Part shown: piece after piece, positions 52,230-61,124 of the stretch | How positions within the stretch are numbered: position 1 is the first letter of the stretch | Layout of the letters: every line of letters starts with the position of its first letter | DNA from: VGRW01 sp031396695 | Lineage (GTDB): Bacteria; Myxococcota_A; UBA9160; SZUA-336 | Assembly: GCA_031396695.1 (NCBI GenBank) | Contig: JANNLG010000016.1 | Location: 58,208 to 122,207, forward strand | Reading direction: 5' to 3' | DNA: 64,000 bases | Translations under genes and position numbers: made by a program | Notes under the pieces: generated by a model | The model's input: the letters and a program-made list of their open reading frames with translations, nothing else | What the model was told of the DNA's origin: nothing | Database searches by the model: none

Positions 52230-52247
52230 CATCTGTATATACAGATG
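52230..52247. promoter_or_regulatory. 18-base perfect palindrome, candidate BrnA operator/promoter
   Basis: CATCTGTATATACAGATG is a perfect palindrome immediately upstream of brnT. Its centre, TATATA (52236-52241), could be the -10, which would put transcription initiation near 52229, just before the GTG at 52217. Ribbon-helix-helix antitoxins repress through such sites. Confidence 0.65.
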
Positions 52248-52702
52248 CGCAATCGACGAGTTCGCGGAAGCGGCCACGGGCGGACGTGCTCCCGCCCCCT
52301 CGGCTTCTTGAAGGAAAGAGGCATCCAATTCGCGAATCCGACGGCTTCCTCTGTGGACGGTTCATCGCTCCTGGCTACGCCACGGCCTCACGATGGCGTC
52401 CACGTCGAGATCCGATGGATGCCACCTTCTAGGAATCGGTGGTAGAAAGAACCCCTACAGATCATTGCCTTCATGACATAGGCCACTTGCGTTCGACCAC
52501 GACGTGATCGACTACGACCGGCATCACTACACGTTGACGCGCGCGAGTGGACGGTCATCGAGGCCCGCGGACTCGCGCCGAGACGAACGCAGGGGCGGGC
52601 CGGATGGGGGTCGACGAAGCGGTCGGCTGTGCCGGGCACCGCTGAGGAGACCCCCATCCGGCGCGCCCCGGCACTCGCACTCACGAACGAATACGCGGTG
52701 CG
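52248..52702. other. Gene-free stretch between brnT and an SDR gene
   Basis: I see no convincing gene here on either strand: short open frames have no family resemblance, and base composition is a little less GC-rich than the flanks. The notable content is the 78-base self-complementary element at 52592-52669. A degraded gene or former mobile insertion cannot be excluded. Confidence 0.5.
52592..52669. repeat. 78-base nested cruciform/hairpin element
   Basis: Outer arms 52592-52612 and 52649-52669 are inverted repeats of 21 bases with one mismatch (core CCGGATGGGGGTC / GACCCCCATCCGG). Inside, after five-base bulges, AGCGGT (52618-52623) pairs with ACCGCT (52638-52643), then CGGC (52624-52627) with GCCG (52631-52634) around loop TGT. 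The whole element can fold into one long rod on either strand. Possibilities are a REP-like element, a structured RNA or a terminator for speA-SDR transcripts. Confidence 0.65.
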
Positions 52703-53473
52703 TCAGCCCTTCGGCGGCATCCGGATCGCGCCGTCGAGCCGGATCACTTCCCCGTTCAGCATGCCGTTCTCGATGATCGAACGGGCGAGGTGCGCGTACT
52801 CGACCGGGCGGCCGAGGCGGCGCGGGAACGGGATGTTGGCGGCGAGCGCCTGGCGTGCGGGCTCGGGCAGGCCGGCGAGCAGCGGCGTGTCGAACAGGCC
52901 CGGCGCGATCGTCACCACGCGGATGCCGAGCGAGGACAGGTCGCGCGCGACCGGCAGGGTCATGCCGATCACCGCCGCCTTCGAGGCTGCGTAGGCGATC
53001 TGCCCGATCTGTCCGTCGTAGCCGGCGACCGAGGCGGTGTTCACGATCACGCCGCGCTCACCCTCGCTGTCTGCGTCGTTTTTGCTCATGCGGTGGGCTT
53101 CGAAGCGGATCGCGTTGAAGGTGCCGACCACGTTCACCTCGAGCACCTTCATGAACGGCTCGAGCGGGTGTGGTCCTTCCTTCGTCACGGTGCGCTGTGC
53201 CCAGCCGATGCCCGCGCAGTTCACCGCGATGCGGATTCCGCCGAATTCGGCGACGGCGCGGTCGACCGCGGCCTCGACCTGGTCGGCCTTGGTCACGTCG
53301 CAGGGGCAGAAGATCGTGCCGCGGCCGAGCTCGGCGGCGACTTTCTCGCCGGGCGAGCGCGGCAGGTCGAGGATCGCGACGCGCGCGCCGGCGGCGATCA
53401 GCTCAGCGACCGTCGCGCCTCCGAGTCCGGACGCTCCACCCGTGACGACGGCGCCAGCGCCCTGGATCTGCAT
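52703..53473 (-). CDS. SDR-family 3-hydroxyacyl-CoA dehydrogenase-like protein
   Basis: 256 residues from ATG 53473 (M-Q-I-Q-G-A-G). Cofactor motif VTGGASGLGGATV, NCAGIG, and catalytic Ser and Tyr-Lys in VNTASVAGYDGQIGQIAYAASKAAV; the insert before it (HRMSKNDADSEGERGVIVN) and the ending GEVIRLDGAIRMPPKG resemble type II 3-hydroxyacyl-CoA dehydrogenase (HSD17B10-like). It probably oxidises 3-hydroxyacyl-CoA or a similar alcohol with NAD. It follows speA by 5 bases. The long upstream extension of the frame overlies speA and is spurious. Confidence 0.88.
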   Translation of the reverse strand: MQIQGAGAVVTGGASGLGGATVAELIAAGARVAILDLPRSPGEKVAAELGRGTIFCPCDVTKADQVEAAVDRAVAEFGGIRIAVNCAGIGWAQRTVTKEGPHPLEPFMKVLEVNVVGTFNAIRFEAHRMSKNDADSEGERGVIVNTASVAGYDGQIGQIAYAASKAAVIGMTLPVARDLSSLGIRVVTIAPGLFDTPLLAGLPEPARQALAANIPFPRRLGRPVEYAHLARSIIENGMLNGEVIRLDGAIRMPPKG

Positions 53474-53478
53474 GTTGG

Positions 53479-55380
53479 CTAGGACTCCTGCTCGAGGTAG
53501 GTGTAGCCGCTCATGCCCTGCTCGAAGCGGCGGCGCAGCAGCGCGGATTCTTCCAGCGTGAGCCGGCCCTCGCGCATCGCCGTCTCGGCGGCCATGCGCA
53601 CGGACTCGGTCAGCGCGCGGCGGTCGTAGCCCAGGTACTGCACCACCTGCTCGACCGAATCGCCCTGCACCACCTGCTCGACGCTGTAGCCGCCGTCCTC
53701 GTACACCTTCACGTGTACGGCGTCGGTGTCGCCGAACAGGTTGTGCATCTCGCCCAGCGTCTCTTGATAGGCGCCGACCAGGAACACGCCCAGGTAGTAG
53801 GGGCGGCCGTTCGGCGCGTGCAGCTCGAGCACGTTCTTCACGTCGCGCAGATCGATGAACTCGCTGACCTTGCCGTCGGAGTCGCAAGTCAGGTCCGCGA
53901 AGGTGCCGCGGCGCAGCGGCGCCTCGTCGAGCCGGTGGATCGGGACCACCGGGAAGAGCTGCTTCATGGCCCACGAATCGGGCAGCGACTGGAACACCGA
54001 GAAGTTTCCGTAGTACTTGTCCGCGAGCTGGCGCTCCAAGCGCTGCAGGTCGTCGGGCACGTAGGTCATCTCGCGCACGATGCGCAGGATCTTCTCGCAG
54101 CAGGCCCAGAACAGCTCTTCCATCTTCGCGCGCGTCTGCAGGTCGAGGTAGCCGAGCGCGAACGCGGTGGTCGCCTCTTCCTTCAGCTGCAGCACGTCGT
54201 TGTACGACTCCTGTACGTTGCGGGTCGTGATCGAGCCCCAGACCTCGAACAGCTGCTGGATGACCTTCTGGTCGTCCTCGCCAGGTTGGGTCGGCGTCGC
54301 AGTCGAGCGCACGCCGTCCACGGAGAGCACGTCGAAGATCAGCACCGACGCGTGCGAGACCAGCGCGCGGCCGGCTTCCGTGACGATGTCGGGGTGCGGC
54401 ACGCCCTTCTCGTCGCAGATGTCGCGGATCGCGCTCACCACGTCGTAGGCGTACTCCTGCGTGGTGTAGTTCATCGACGAGTGGAAGTTGGTTTGCGAGC
54501 CGTCGTAGTCGACGCCGAGCCCGCCGCCCACGTCCATGAACTTCACCGGCGCGCCCAGCGTGTGCAGCTCCGTGAAGATGTGCGACGCCTCGCGGAACGC
54601 GTCCTTGTGCGCGCGGATGGCGGTGACCTGCGAGCCGCTGTGGAAGTGCAGCATCTCGAGGCAGTCGAGCATGTCGTCGTGCCGCAGCCGGTTCACTACG
54701 CCCATCAGCTCTTCGGCCGAGAGTCCGAACTTCGAGCGGTCGCCGGACGACTCCGCCCACTTGCCCGCGCCCTTGCTGGCGAGCCGCGCGCGCACGCCGA
54801 TGTGCGGGCGGATGCCGAGCTCGCGGCTGACCTTGATCAGCGTGTCGAGCTCGTTCGGGCGGTCGATCACGATCACGACGTAGCGGCCGAGCCGCTGAGC
54901 CAGCAGCGCCAGCTCCATGTACGCCCTGTCCTTGTAGCCGTTGCAGATGATCAGGGCTTCCGGCGTGTCGAGCGTCGCGAGCCCGACCAGGAGCTCCGGC
55001 TTGGAGCCGACCTCGAGCCCGAGGTGGTGCGGGCGGCCGAAGTTGACCAACTCCTCCACGACCTGGCGCTGCTGGTTGACCTTGATCGGGTACACGCCGC
55101 GGTAGCGGCCCTTGTACTCGTACTCAGCTATCGCGCGCGTGAAGCAGCCCGAGATGTGGCGCACGCGACTCGCGAGGATGTCGGAGAAGCGGATCACGAG
55201 CGGCGTGCGCAGGCCTCGCCCGCGCAGCTCTTCGACCAGCGCCGGCAGGTTCACCTGCGCGGTGCCCGGGCCCGCGGGATGGACGAGCATGTCGCCCGTC
55301 GCACTCACCGAAAAATACTCACCACCCCAATAGGGGATGCCGTACAGCTCAGCGGCCTCTCGAACGGTCCAAGCGCGCAT
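53479..55380 (-). CDS. speA: SpeA, biosynthetic arginine decarboxylase
   Basis: 633 residues from ATG 55380, with AAGGAG nine bases upstream (an earlier in-frame start adds 14 residues without a ribosome site). Fold III decarboxylase: GVYPIKVNQQRQVVEEL with the PLP Lys, GLEVGSKPELL, LHFHSGSQV, MDVGGGLGVDYDGS, and the C-terminal GVFLVGAYQETLGEMHNLFGDTDAVHV. Makes agmatine from arginine for putrescine synthesis. No speB lies nearby. A 9-codon near-repeat (VEQVVQGDS-VEQVVQ) is seen near the end. Confidence 0.96.
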   Translation of the reverse strand: MRAWTVREAAELYGIPYWGGEYFSVSATGDMLVHPAGPGTAQVNLPALVEELRGRGLRTPLVIRFSDILASRVRHISGCFTRAIAEYEYKGRYRGVYPIKVNQQRQVVEELVNFGRPHHLGLEVGSKPELLVGLATLDTPEALIICNGYKDRAYMELALLAQRLGRYVVIVIDRPNELDTLIKVSRELGIRPHIGVRARLASKGAGKWAESSGDRSKFGLSAEELMGVVNRLRHDDMLDCLEMLHFHSGSQVTAIRAHKDAFREASHIFTELHTLGAPVKFMDVGGGLGVDYDGSQTNFHSSMNYTTQEYAYDVVSAIRDICDEKGVPHPDIVTEAGRALVSHASVLIFDVLSVDGVRSTATPTQPGEDDQKVIQQLFEVWGSITTRNVQESYNDVLQLKEEATTAFALGYLDLQTRAKMEELFWACCEKILRIVREMTYVPDDLQRLERQLADKYYGNFSVFQSLPDSWAMKQLFPVVPIHRLDEAPLRRGTFADLTCDSDGKVSEFIDLRDVKNVLELHAPNGRPYYLGVFLVGAYQETLGEMHNLFGDTDAVHVKVYEDGGYSVEQVVQGDSVEQVVQYLGYDRRALTESVRMAAETAMREGRLTLEESALLRRRFEQGMSGYTYLEQES

Positions 55381-55517
55381 CGACCACTCCTTGGCAGACA
55401 ACAGGCGCGGCGCTCGCGCCAAAAAAGGCGCGAGTCGCGGCGCATGTTAACGCCACTGGAACTACAGGTCGAGCGATTCGCCCAAAAACTTTGGGACTTA
55501 TGGGTCCCGGCGCGCGG

Positions 55518-56276
55518 CTAGAACAGCGCCAGCGGGAGCACTTCGGCGAGTCGCGTGATGTGGTGGTGGGGCTCGGCGCTGGCTCCGACACCGCTGCCGG
55601 GCGGCGGCGCGCCCTCTTCGCGGATCAGCGCGGTGGTCATGCCGAGCGCGCGCGCGCCGGTGATGTCCTGCTCGGGTGAGTCACCCACGAAAAGCACCTG
55701 CTCCGGGCGGCAGCCCGCCTTCGCGCAGGCGTAGCGGTAGATGCCCGCGTCCGGCTTGCACGAGCGCGCCTCTTCGGAGCTGGTCCAGTGGTGGAGCAGC
55801 TTGGTCAGCCCGGCGCGCTCGAGCATCGGCTGCAGGTAGTCATCGTCGATGTTCGACACCACCGCGATGCGCAGCCCCGACGCGCGCAGCTCCTCGAGCG
55901 TCTCCACGCAATCGTCACGCAGGCTGAACTGCTCGGTGACGACCTTGCGCTGGCCGTCGATCAGGTTGCGCACCCACGCCTCGGTCGGCTCGGCGCCGAG
56001 CACGCGCGCGAAGCGCCGCCAGCTGTCCTCGAACAGCTCGCGGTGCAGGTAGTAGGGCCGCTCCTGCAGCGCACGGTAGGCGTCGCGCATGGCGTCGTTG
56101 TACGCGGCGCCGATCCGGCCGGGCTCGATCGGGATCTGGAGCGCCATGACCGCGTCGCGGATCACCGTGCCGGTGCCACCGCCGACCTGGCGGTAGCTGA
56201 ACAGCGTGCCGCCGAAGTCGAAGAACACGGCGGCGACGCGGGCTCTGCGGGCGGGGCGGCTTCCGTCGGTCGTCAC
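55518..56276 (-). CDS. HAD-family hydrolase
   Basis: 252 residues from GTG 56276 (a TTG at 56312 would add 12 unconvincing residues). HAD motifs: VFFDFGGTLFSY (nucleophile Asp; the second Asp is Gly, as in several subfamilies), VVSNIDDDYL, CKPDAGIYRYACAKAG and FVGDSPEQDITGARALGM. The alpha-helical cap resembles the haloacid dehalogenase/YjjG-like group. Substrate unknown. The DDD after the motif II Asn and the FGG variant of motif I are features for closer classification. Confidence 0.87.
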   Translation of the reverse strand: MTTDGSRPARRARVAAVFFDFGGTLFSYRQVGGGTGTVIRDAVMALQIPIEPGRIGAAYNDAMRDAYRALQERPYYLHRELFEDSWRRFARVLGAEPTEAWVRNLIDGQRKVVTEQFSLRDDCVETLEELRASGLRIAVVSNIDDDYLQPMLERAGLTKLLHHWTSSEEARSCKPDAGIYRYACAKAGCRPEQVLFVGDSPEQDITGARALGMTTALIREEGAPPPGSGVGASAEPHHHITRLAEVLPLALF

Positions 56277-56324
56277 GGGCGCGAGTCTCCACAGCGGCAG
56301 CCGCCGTGTCAAAACCGCGTGCGG

Positions 56325-56330
56325 TAGAAT
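56325..56330 (+). promoter_or_regulatory. -10-like TAGAAT before the flavin oxidoreductase
   Basis: GCGGTAGAATCGCCGACCATG: TAGAAT ends 8 bases before the ATG at 56339. The GCGGTAGAATC core also precedes the gamma carbonic anhydrase gene. Confidence 0.42.
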
Positions 56331-56338
56331 CGCCGACC

Positions 56339-57613
56339 ATGAGTGAGGGCGAATCTTTTGCGGTCGCGGTGATCGGGGGCGCCACTGCCGGTGCCGAGGC
56401 GGCGGACATTTTCGCCAAGCAGGGCTTCCTCACGGTCGTGTTCGAGCAGAACGCGCGGCCCTACGGGAAGGTCGAAGACGGGCTGCCGCGCTGGCACATC
56501 GGCCTGCGCGCGAAGGAGTACGCGACCATCGACGCGAAGCTCTCGCAGCCGCACGTGCACTTCATCCCCAAGACGCGCATCGGAAAGGACGTCGACCTGC
56601 GGGAGCTGGCCGAGCGCTGGGGCTTCCACTGCGTGGTGCTCGCGAACGGCGCCTGGCGCGACCGCGCGCTGTCGGTGCCCGACGCGGAGAAGTGGGTCGG
56701 CAAGGGCCTCGTGTACCAGAACCCGTTCATCTACTGGTTCAACCACCGCCACGAGGCCGGCTTCGCGGGCGCGGCGTTCGAGGCGCTCGACGACACGATC
56801 GTGGTCGGCGGCGGGCTGGCCTCGATCGACGTCGTGAAGGCGATCAACCTGGAGCTCGCGCGCGGCGCGCTGGAAGAGCGCGGCATCCACGCCGACCTCG
56901 AAGAGCTCGAGGTGAAGGGGATTCCGAAGGAGCTCGAGAAGCACGGGCTCACATGGGAGCAGCTCGGCTTCAAGGGCGCGACGCTCTTCTACCGTCGGCG
57001 CCCGGAGGACATGCCGCTCGTCACGATGCCCGACAATGCCGACGAGAAAGTGCGCACGAAGATCGAGAAGACGCGCGCCAACATGCTCGAGAAGGCGACC
57101 TCGAAGTTCCTGTTCAAGGTGCGGGCGCTGCGCGCGCCGCACTCGCTGATCATCGAAAACGAGCGCGTGGCCGGCATGCGCTTCGCGAGAACTAGAATGG
57201 ACGGCGGCAAGCTCGTGCAGACCGACGAGCTCGAGGAAGTGCGCGGCTCGCAGGTGATCAGCTCGATCGGCAGCATCCCCGAGCCGATCGAGGGCGTGCC
57301 GATGAAGGGCGAGCTGTACGGCTACAGCGATTGGGATCTCGGCCGGCTGCCCGAATTCCCCACCTTGTTCGCGGCGGGGAACGTCGTGACCGGCAAGGGC
57401 AACATCGTCGACTCGCGCAAGCACGCGAAGCACGTCGGCCAGCACGTGCGCGACCACTACTTCGCGGTCGCCGAGGGCGTGCGCGCGCTCGAGCCGATCG
57501 CGCCCGCTGCGCGCGACGCGCTGCTCGCGCGCGTGAAGTCGCGCCAGGACGAGGTCGGCTACGGCGAGTATTCGAGCTGGATCAAGGCCGCGCGCCCGCC
57601 CGAGTTCGTCTGA
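56339..57613 (+). CDS. FAD/NAD(P)-dependent pyridine-nucleotide oxidoreductase
   Basis: 424 residues from ATG 56339. FAD-binding VAVIGGATAGAEAADIFAKQGFLTVVFEQNARPYGKVEDG, NAD(P) site DDTIVVGGGLASIDVVKAI, and a third motif near the end, PEFPTLFAAGNVVTGKGNIVDSRKH. The N-terminal VFEQ..RPYGKVEDGLP resembles ferredoxin-NADP reductase/glutamate synthase small-subunit proteins, with no N-terminal iron-sulfur domain. It likely moves electrons between NAD(P)H and a small carrier; partner unknown. The DUF255 gene follows after 28 bases. Confidence 0.83.
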   Translation: MSEGESFAVAVIGGATAGAEAADIFAKQGFLTVVFEQNARPYGKVEDGLPRWHIGLRAKEYATIDAKLSQPHVHFIPKTRIGKDVDLRELAERWGFHCVVLANGAWRDRALSVPDAEKWVGKGLVYQNPFIYWFNHRHEAGFAGAAFEALDDTIVVGGGLASIDVVKAINLELARGALEERGIHADLEELEVKGIPKELEKHGLTWEQLGFKGATLFYRRRPEDMPLVTMPDNADEKVRTKIEKTRANMLEKATSKFLFKVRALRAPHSLIIENERVAGMRFARTRMDGGKLVQTDELEEVRGSQVISSIGSIPEPIEGVPMKGELYGYSDWDLGRLPEFPTLFAAGNVVTGKGNIVDSRKHAKHVGQHVRDHYFAVAEGVRALEPIAPAARDALLARVKSRQDEVGYGEYSSWIKAARPPEFV

Positions 57614-57641
57614 TGGCGCGTCCGATGGCGCAGGGCGCGCG

Positions 57642-59651
57642 ATGACCAATCGGCTCGCGCAGGAAAGCAGCGCGTACCTGCGCCAGCACGCGCACAACCC
57701 GGTCGACTGGTACCCGTGGGGCGACGAAGCCTGGGCGCGCGCGCGCGCCGAGGACAAGCCGGTGCTGGTCTCGATCGGCTACTCGTCGTGTCACTGGTGT
57801 CACGTGATGGAGCGCGAGTCGTTCGAGGATCCGAACGTCGGCCGGCTCATGAACGAGCACGTGATCGCGATCAAGGTCGACCGCGAGGAGCGCCCCGACG
57901 TCGACCAGATCTACATGGAAGCGGTGCAGCGCATGACGGGCTCGGGCGGCTGGCCGCTCAACATGTTCTGCATGCCGGACGGCCGGCCGTTCATGGGCGG
58001 CACGTACTTTCCGCCGCGCCGCATGCACAACCGGCCGAGCTTCGCGGAAGTCGTGCTGGCCGTCTCGCGCGCCTGGACGACGCAGCGCGACGACGTGCTG
58101 AAGGCCGCCGACGAGGTGCTCGCGTCGCTCTCCGCGCGGCCCGAGGTCACCGCGCCCGATCCGCTCGGGCGCGAGTCGCTGTCGGTGCTGGTGCGCCAGA
58201 TGATGGCGCGCGCGGATCGCCGCCACGGCGGCTTCGGCGCGGCGCCGAAGTTCCCCACGCCGACCAACCTCGAGGCGGTGCTGGCGGCCGTGCGGCTCGG
58301 CATCGCGCGCGGCGACGCGCTCGAGCACGTGGTGTTCACGCTCGAGAAGATGGCGCGCGGGGGAATCTTCGATCAGCTCGGCGGCGGCTTCCACCGCTAC
58401 TCGACCGACGAGCGCTGGCTGGTGCCGCACTTCGAGAAGATGCTCTACGACAACGGCCAGCTCCTGCAGCTGTACGCCGAGGCGTACCGGCAGACGGGCA
58501 ACGAGAACCTGCGCTGGCCGGTCGAGGAGACCGTCACCTGGCTCGAGCGCGAGATGCGCGATCCCGCGGGCGGCTTCTACGCCAGTCAGGACGCGGACAG
58601 CGAGGGCGAGGAGGGACGCTTCTTCGTGTTCGGCCCCGACGAGGTCGCGGCGGTGCTCGGGCCCGAGCTCGGGCGCGAGTTCTGCGACGCGTACGGCGTC
58701 GAGCCGCAGGGCACCTTCGAGCATTCGGGCAAGAGCGTGCTCACGCACGGGCTGGCGGGCGAGCGACCGCGTTTCGCCGAAGCGAGAGCGCGGCTCTTCG
58801 AAGCGCGCAGCGCGCGCGTCGCGCCCGCCACCGACCGCAAGAACGTGTGCGCGTGGATCGGCTACGCGATCTCCGGACTCGCGTCCGCGGGCACGGCCTT
58901 CGCGCGGCCCGATTGGATCGCGGCCGGCGCGCGCGCGGCCGAGTTCGTGCTGACGCGCATGTCCGACGGCGGTCGCAACCTGCTGCGCGTGTACGAGAAC
59001 GGCGAGGCCAAGATACCCGCGTTCCTCGACGACCACGCAGCGATGATCCTGGCGCTGCTCGACCTGCAGCGCGCCGACGCGGATCCGCGCTGGGTCGCTT
59101 CGGCGCTGGTCGTCGCGGACGAGCTGCGCACGCGCTTCTACGACGCCGCCAAGCGCGAGCTCTACTTCACGTCGACGAGCGACGCGACGCTGGTTCTGCG
59201 CCCCTCGAGCGACGGCGACGGCGCCACGCCCGCCGGCGCGGGGCTCGCGGTGCTGGCGTTGCTGCGGCTCGGCGAGCTCACCGCGCGCGCCGAGCTACGC
59301 GAGGTGGTCGAAGCGGTGTTCGAACGCGAAGGCCCGGTCGCGTCGCGCGCACCGCTCTATCTGCCCACGCTCACGCGTGCGGCGGCGCTGCACGAGACCG
59401 GCCTCGGACTCGCGCTCGTGCTCGGCGCACGCGACGACGCGCGCACGCAGGCGCTGGCCGCGCGGTCGCGAACGCTGCTCGGCCCCGAGGACGCGGTCGT
59501 GATCGTGCCGCCCGGCGAGACGCCCGCGTGGCTCGCGCCCGAGCTGCTCGAAGGCCGCACGCTGCGCGGCGGCGCGCCCACCGCATATCTGTGTCGGGGG
59601 CAGGTGTGCGGCCTGCCTGCGATCGATCCGGACGCGCTGCGGGTGCCCTGA
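57642..59651 (+). CDS. Thioredoxin-domain protein of the DUF255/YyaL family
   Basis: 669 residues. N-terminal thioredoxin-like domain (about 1-165) with NRLAQESSAYLRQHAHNPVDWYPW and the active-site-like SSCHWCHVMERESF (CHWC), followed by an (alpha/alpha)6-barrel-like region (EKMARGGIFDQLGGGFHRYS, VPHFEKMLYDNGQLL, QDADSEGEEG). This is the bacterial relative of SPATA20, of unclear biochemical role, with both redox and glycan-epimerase-like folds. Cytoplasmic. It follows the flavin oxidoreductase on the same strand. Confidence 0.93.
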   Translation: MTNRLAQESSAYLRQHAHNPVDWYPWGDEAWARARAEDKPVLVSIGYSSCHWCHVMERESFEDPNVGRLMNEHVIAIKVDREERPDVDQIYMEAVQRMTGSGGWPLNMFCMPDGRPFMGGTYFPPRRMHNRPSFAEVVLAVSRAWTTQRDDVLKAADEVLASLSARPEVTAPDPLGRESLSVLVRQMMARADRRHGGFGAAPKFPTPTNLEAVLAAVRLGIARGDALEHVVFTLEKMARGGIFDQLGGGFHRYSTDERWLVPHFEKMLYDNGQLLQLYAEAYRQTGNENLRWPVEETVTWLEREMRDPAGGFYASQDADSEGEEGRFFVFGPDEVAAVLGPELGREFCDAYGVEPQGTFEHSGKSVLTHGLAGERPRFAEARARLFEARSARVAPATDRKNVCAWIGYAISGLASAGTAFARPDWIAAGARAAEFVLTRMSDGGRNLLRVYENGEAKIPAFLDDHAAMILALLDLQRADADPRWVASALVVADELRTRFYDAAKRELYFTSTSDATLVLRPSSDGDGATPAGAGLAVLALLRLGELTARAELREVVEAVFEREGPVASRAPLYLPTLTRAAALHETGLGLALVLGARDDARTQALAARSRTLLGPEDAVVIVPPGETPAWLAPELLEGRTLRGGAPTAYLCRGQVCGLPAIDPDALRVP

Positions 59652-59685
59652 CCGTGGCACTCGAGGCCGCGATGCGGAGGAAGCC

Positions 59686-60543
59686 GTGAAGATCCAACAT
59701 TTCTTCGACGCCCCGTCCTCGACGCTGACCTATGTCGTGCACGACGGCCGCACGGGCATCGTGATCGACCCGGTGCGCGACTTCGACCCGAAGAGCGGGC
59801 GTACGTCGTGGTCCTCTTCCGAGCAGGTCGCGGCCTACATCGCGCGCGAGAAGCTCCAGATTCCCTACGTGGTCGACTCGCACGCGCACGCGGATCACCT
59901 GACGGGTCTCCCGTTCTTCAAAGAACGCTACGGCGCGCGGTCGGTGACGGGCGCGCGGGTCGGCGAGGTGCAGCGCGCGTTTCGCGACATCTACAACTTG
60001 GACCGCGCCTTCCCGGTCGACGGCCGTCAGTTCGACGTGCTGGTCGACGAGGGCAAACGGCTCGGCTTCGGCTCGCTCGAGATCGAGGCGCTCGACACTC
60101 CCGGGCACACGCCGGCGCACATGTCGTGGAAGGTCGGCGACGCGGTGTTCGTGGGCGACACGCTGTTCATGCCCGACTACGGCTCGGCGCGCTGCGACTT
60201 CCCCGGCGGGTCGGCCGCGACTCTCTACGACTCGATCCAGCGCCTGTACGCGATGCCGGAGGAGACACGGCTGTTCATGTGTCACGACTACATGCCGAAC
60301 GGACGCGCGCTCGCCTTCCAGACCACGGTCGCCGAGCAGAAACGCTCGAACATCCAGATCAGCGCGCGCACGACCCGAGCCGAGTATGCGGCCCTGCGCG
60401 ATGCGCGCGACGCCACCCTCGACTCGCCCGCGCTGATCCTGCAGTCGGTGCAGGTCAACATCCGGGCCGGCGACCTGCCGGAGCCCGAGACGAACGGCGT
60501 CGCATACCTGAAGATTCCCCTGAACGTGCTGGGAGGGCGATGA
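59686..60543 (+). CDS. MBL-fold metallo-hydrolase, persulfide dioxygenase-like
   Basis: 285 residues. Beta-lactamase-fold metal motif DSHAHADHLTG, then His in DTPGHTPAHMSW, Asp in FVGDTLFMPDYGSARCDFPGG and His in MCHDYMPNGR. The F-x-x-x-x-TYVVHDG N-terminus and ARCDFPGG segment are typical of ETHE1/BigR-associated Blh enzymes that oxidise glutathione or other persulfides to sulfite with one Fe(II). GTG start 59686 with GAGGAAG upstream. First gene of a sulfur operon. Confidence 0.9.
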   Translation: MKIQHFFDAPSSTLTYVVHDGRTGIVIDPVRDFDPKSGRTSWSSSEQVAAYIAREKLQIPYVVDSHAHADHLTGLPFFKERYGARSVTGARVGEVQRAFRDIYNLDRAFPVDGRQFDVLVDEGKRLGFGSLEIEALDTPGHTPAHMSWKVGDAVFVGDTLFMPDYGSARCDFPGGSAATLYDSIQRLYAMPEETRLFMCHDYMPNGRALAFQTTVAEQKRSNIQISARTTRAEYAALRDARDATLDSPALILQSVQVNIRAGDLPEPETNGVAYLKIPLNVLGGR

Positions 60544-61115
60544 GCGTGGCGTTCGAGGAGATCTCGGTCGAAGAGGCGCGGCGCAGGCGCGACGAGTTCC
60601 ACGCGATCGACGTGCGCGCGGACCACGAGTTCCGCGGCCCGCTCGGCCACGTGGAGCGAGCGAAGCTCGTGCCGTTGCCGGAGCTGGAGGCGCGCGCGAG
60701 CGAGTTGCCGCGCGACCGTCCGCTGCTGCTGATCTGCCGCTCCGGCGTCCGCTCGGGCAAGGCCTGCGAGAAGCTGCAGGCGCTCGGCCTCGCCTCCGTC
60801 TTCAACCTGACCGGCGGCATGATCGCGTGGAACAACGCGCGCCTGCCCGTCGAGCTCGAGCGGCCGGCGTCGCTCGCCGCGCTCTTCGAGCTGGTGGTGC
60901 GTTACGTCGCACAGGTCGGCTCGCAGCCGCCCGAGGCGGTGCGCGAGACGCTCGGCACTCAGCTCCAGGGGCTCGGCGCTTCGGTGGTCGAGCCCAAGCG
61001 CGAGGCGCTCGCACGCGTGCTCGACGCGGTCGAGCGCTCGTTCGTCGAGAAGGGCGCTCCGCCGGACTTGACGCTCTCACTCGCGTCTTTCCGGCGCTGG
61101 CTGGCGGAGCTCTGA
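60540..61115 (+). CDS. Rhodanese-domain protein
   Basis: 191 residues from ATG 60540, overlapping the MBL gene by 4 bases. Rhodanese domain at about 5-105: EEARRRRDEFHAIDVRADHEF, active-site loop LLICRSGVRSG (Cys about 77) and NLTGGMIAWNNARLPVE. A C-terminal helical tail of about 85 residues is unassigned. It would transfer sulfane sulfur between a thiol donor and the MBL enzyme's substrate. Cytoplasmic. Confidence 0.9.
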   Translation: MSVAFEEISVEEARRRRDEFHAIDVRADHEFRGPLGHVERAKLVPLPELEARASELPRDRPLLLICRSGVRSGKACEKLQALGLASVFNLTGGMIAWNNARLPVELERPASLAALFELVVRYVAQVGSQPPEAVRETLGTQLQGLGASVVEPKREALARVLDAVERSFVEKGAPPDLTLSLASFRRWLAEL

Positions 61116-61124
61116 GCGGCGGCG

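Noticed and set aside
52388..52684. 98-codon minus-strand frame in the gap after brnT
   Set aside because: No family resemblance, unusual composition and it runs through the cruciform element.
53638..53682. 18-base direct repeat in speA giving VEQVVQ twice
   Set aside because: Both copies fit the normal SpeA pattern in this region (V-E-x-V-x-x-G-D-x-V), so it is probably chance or ancient slippage without consequence.
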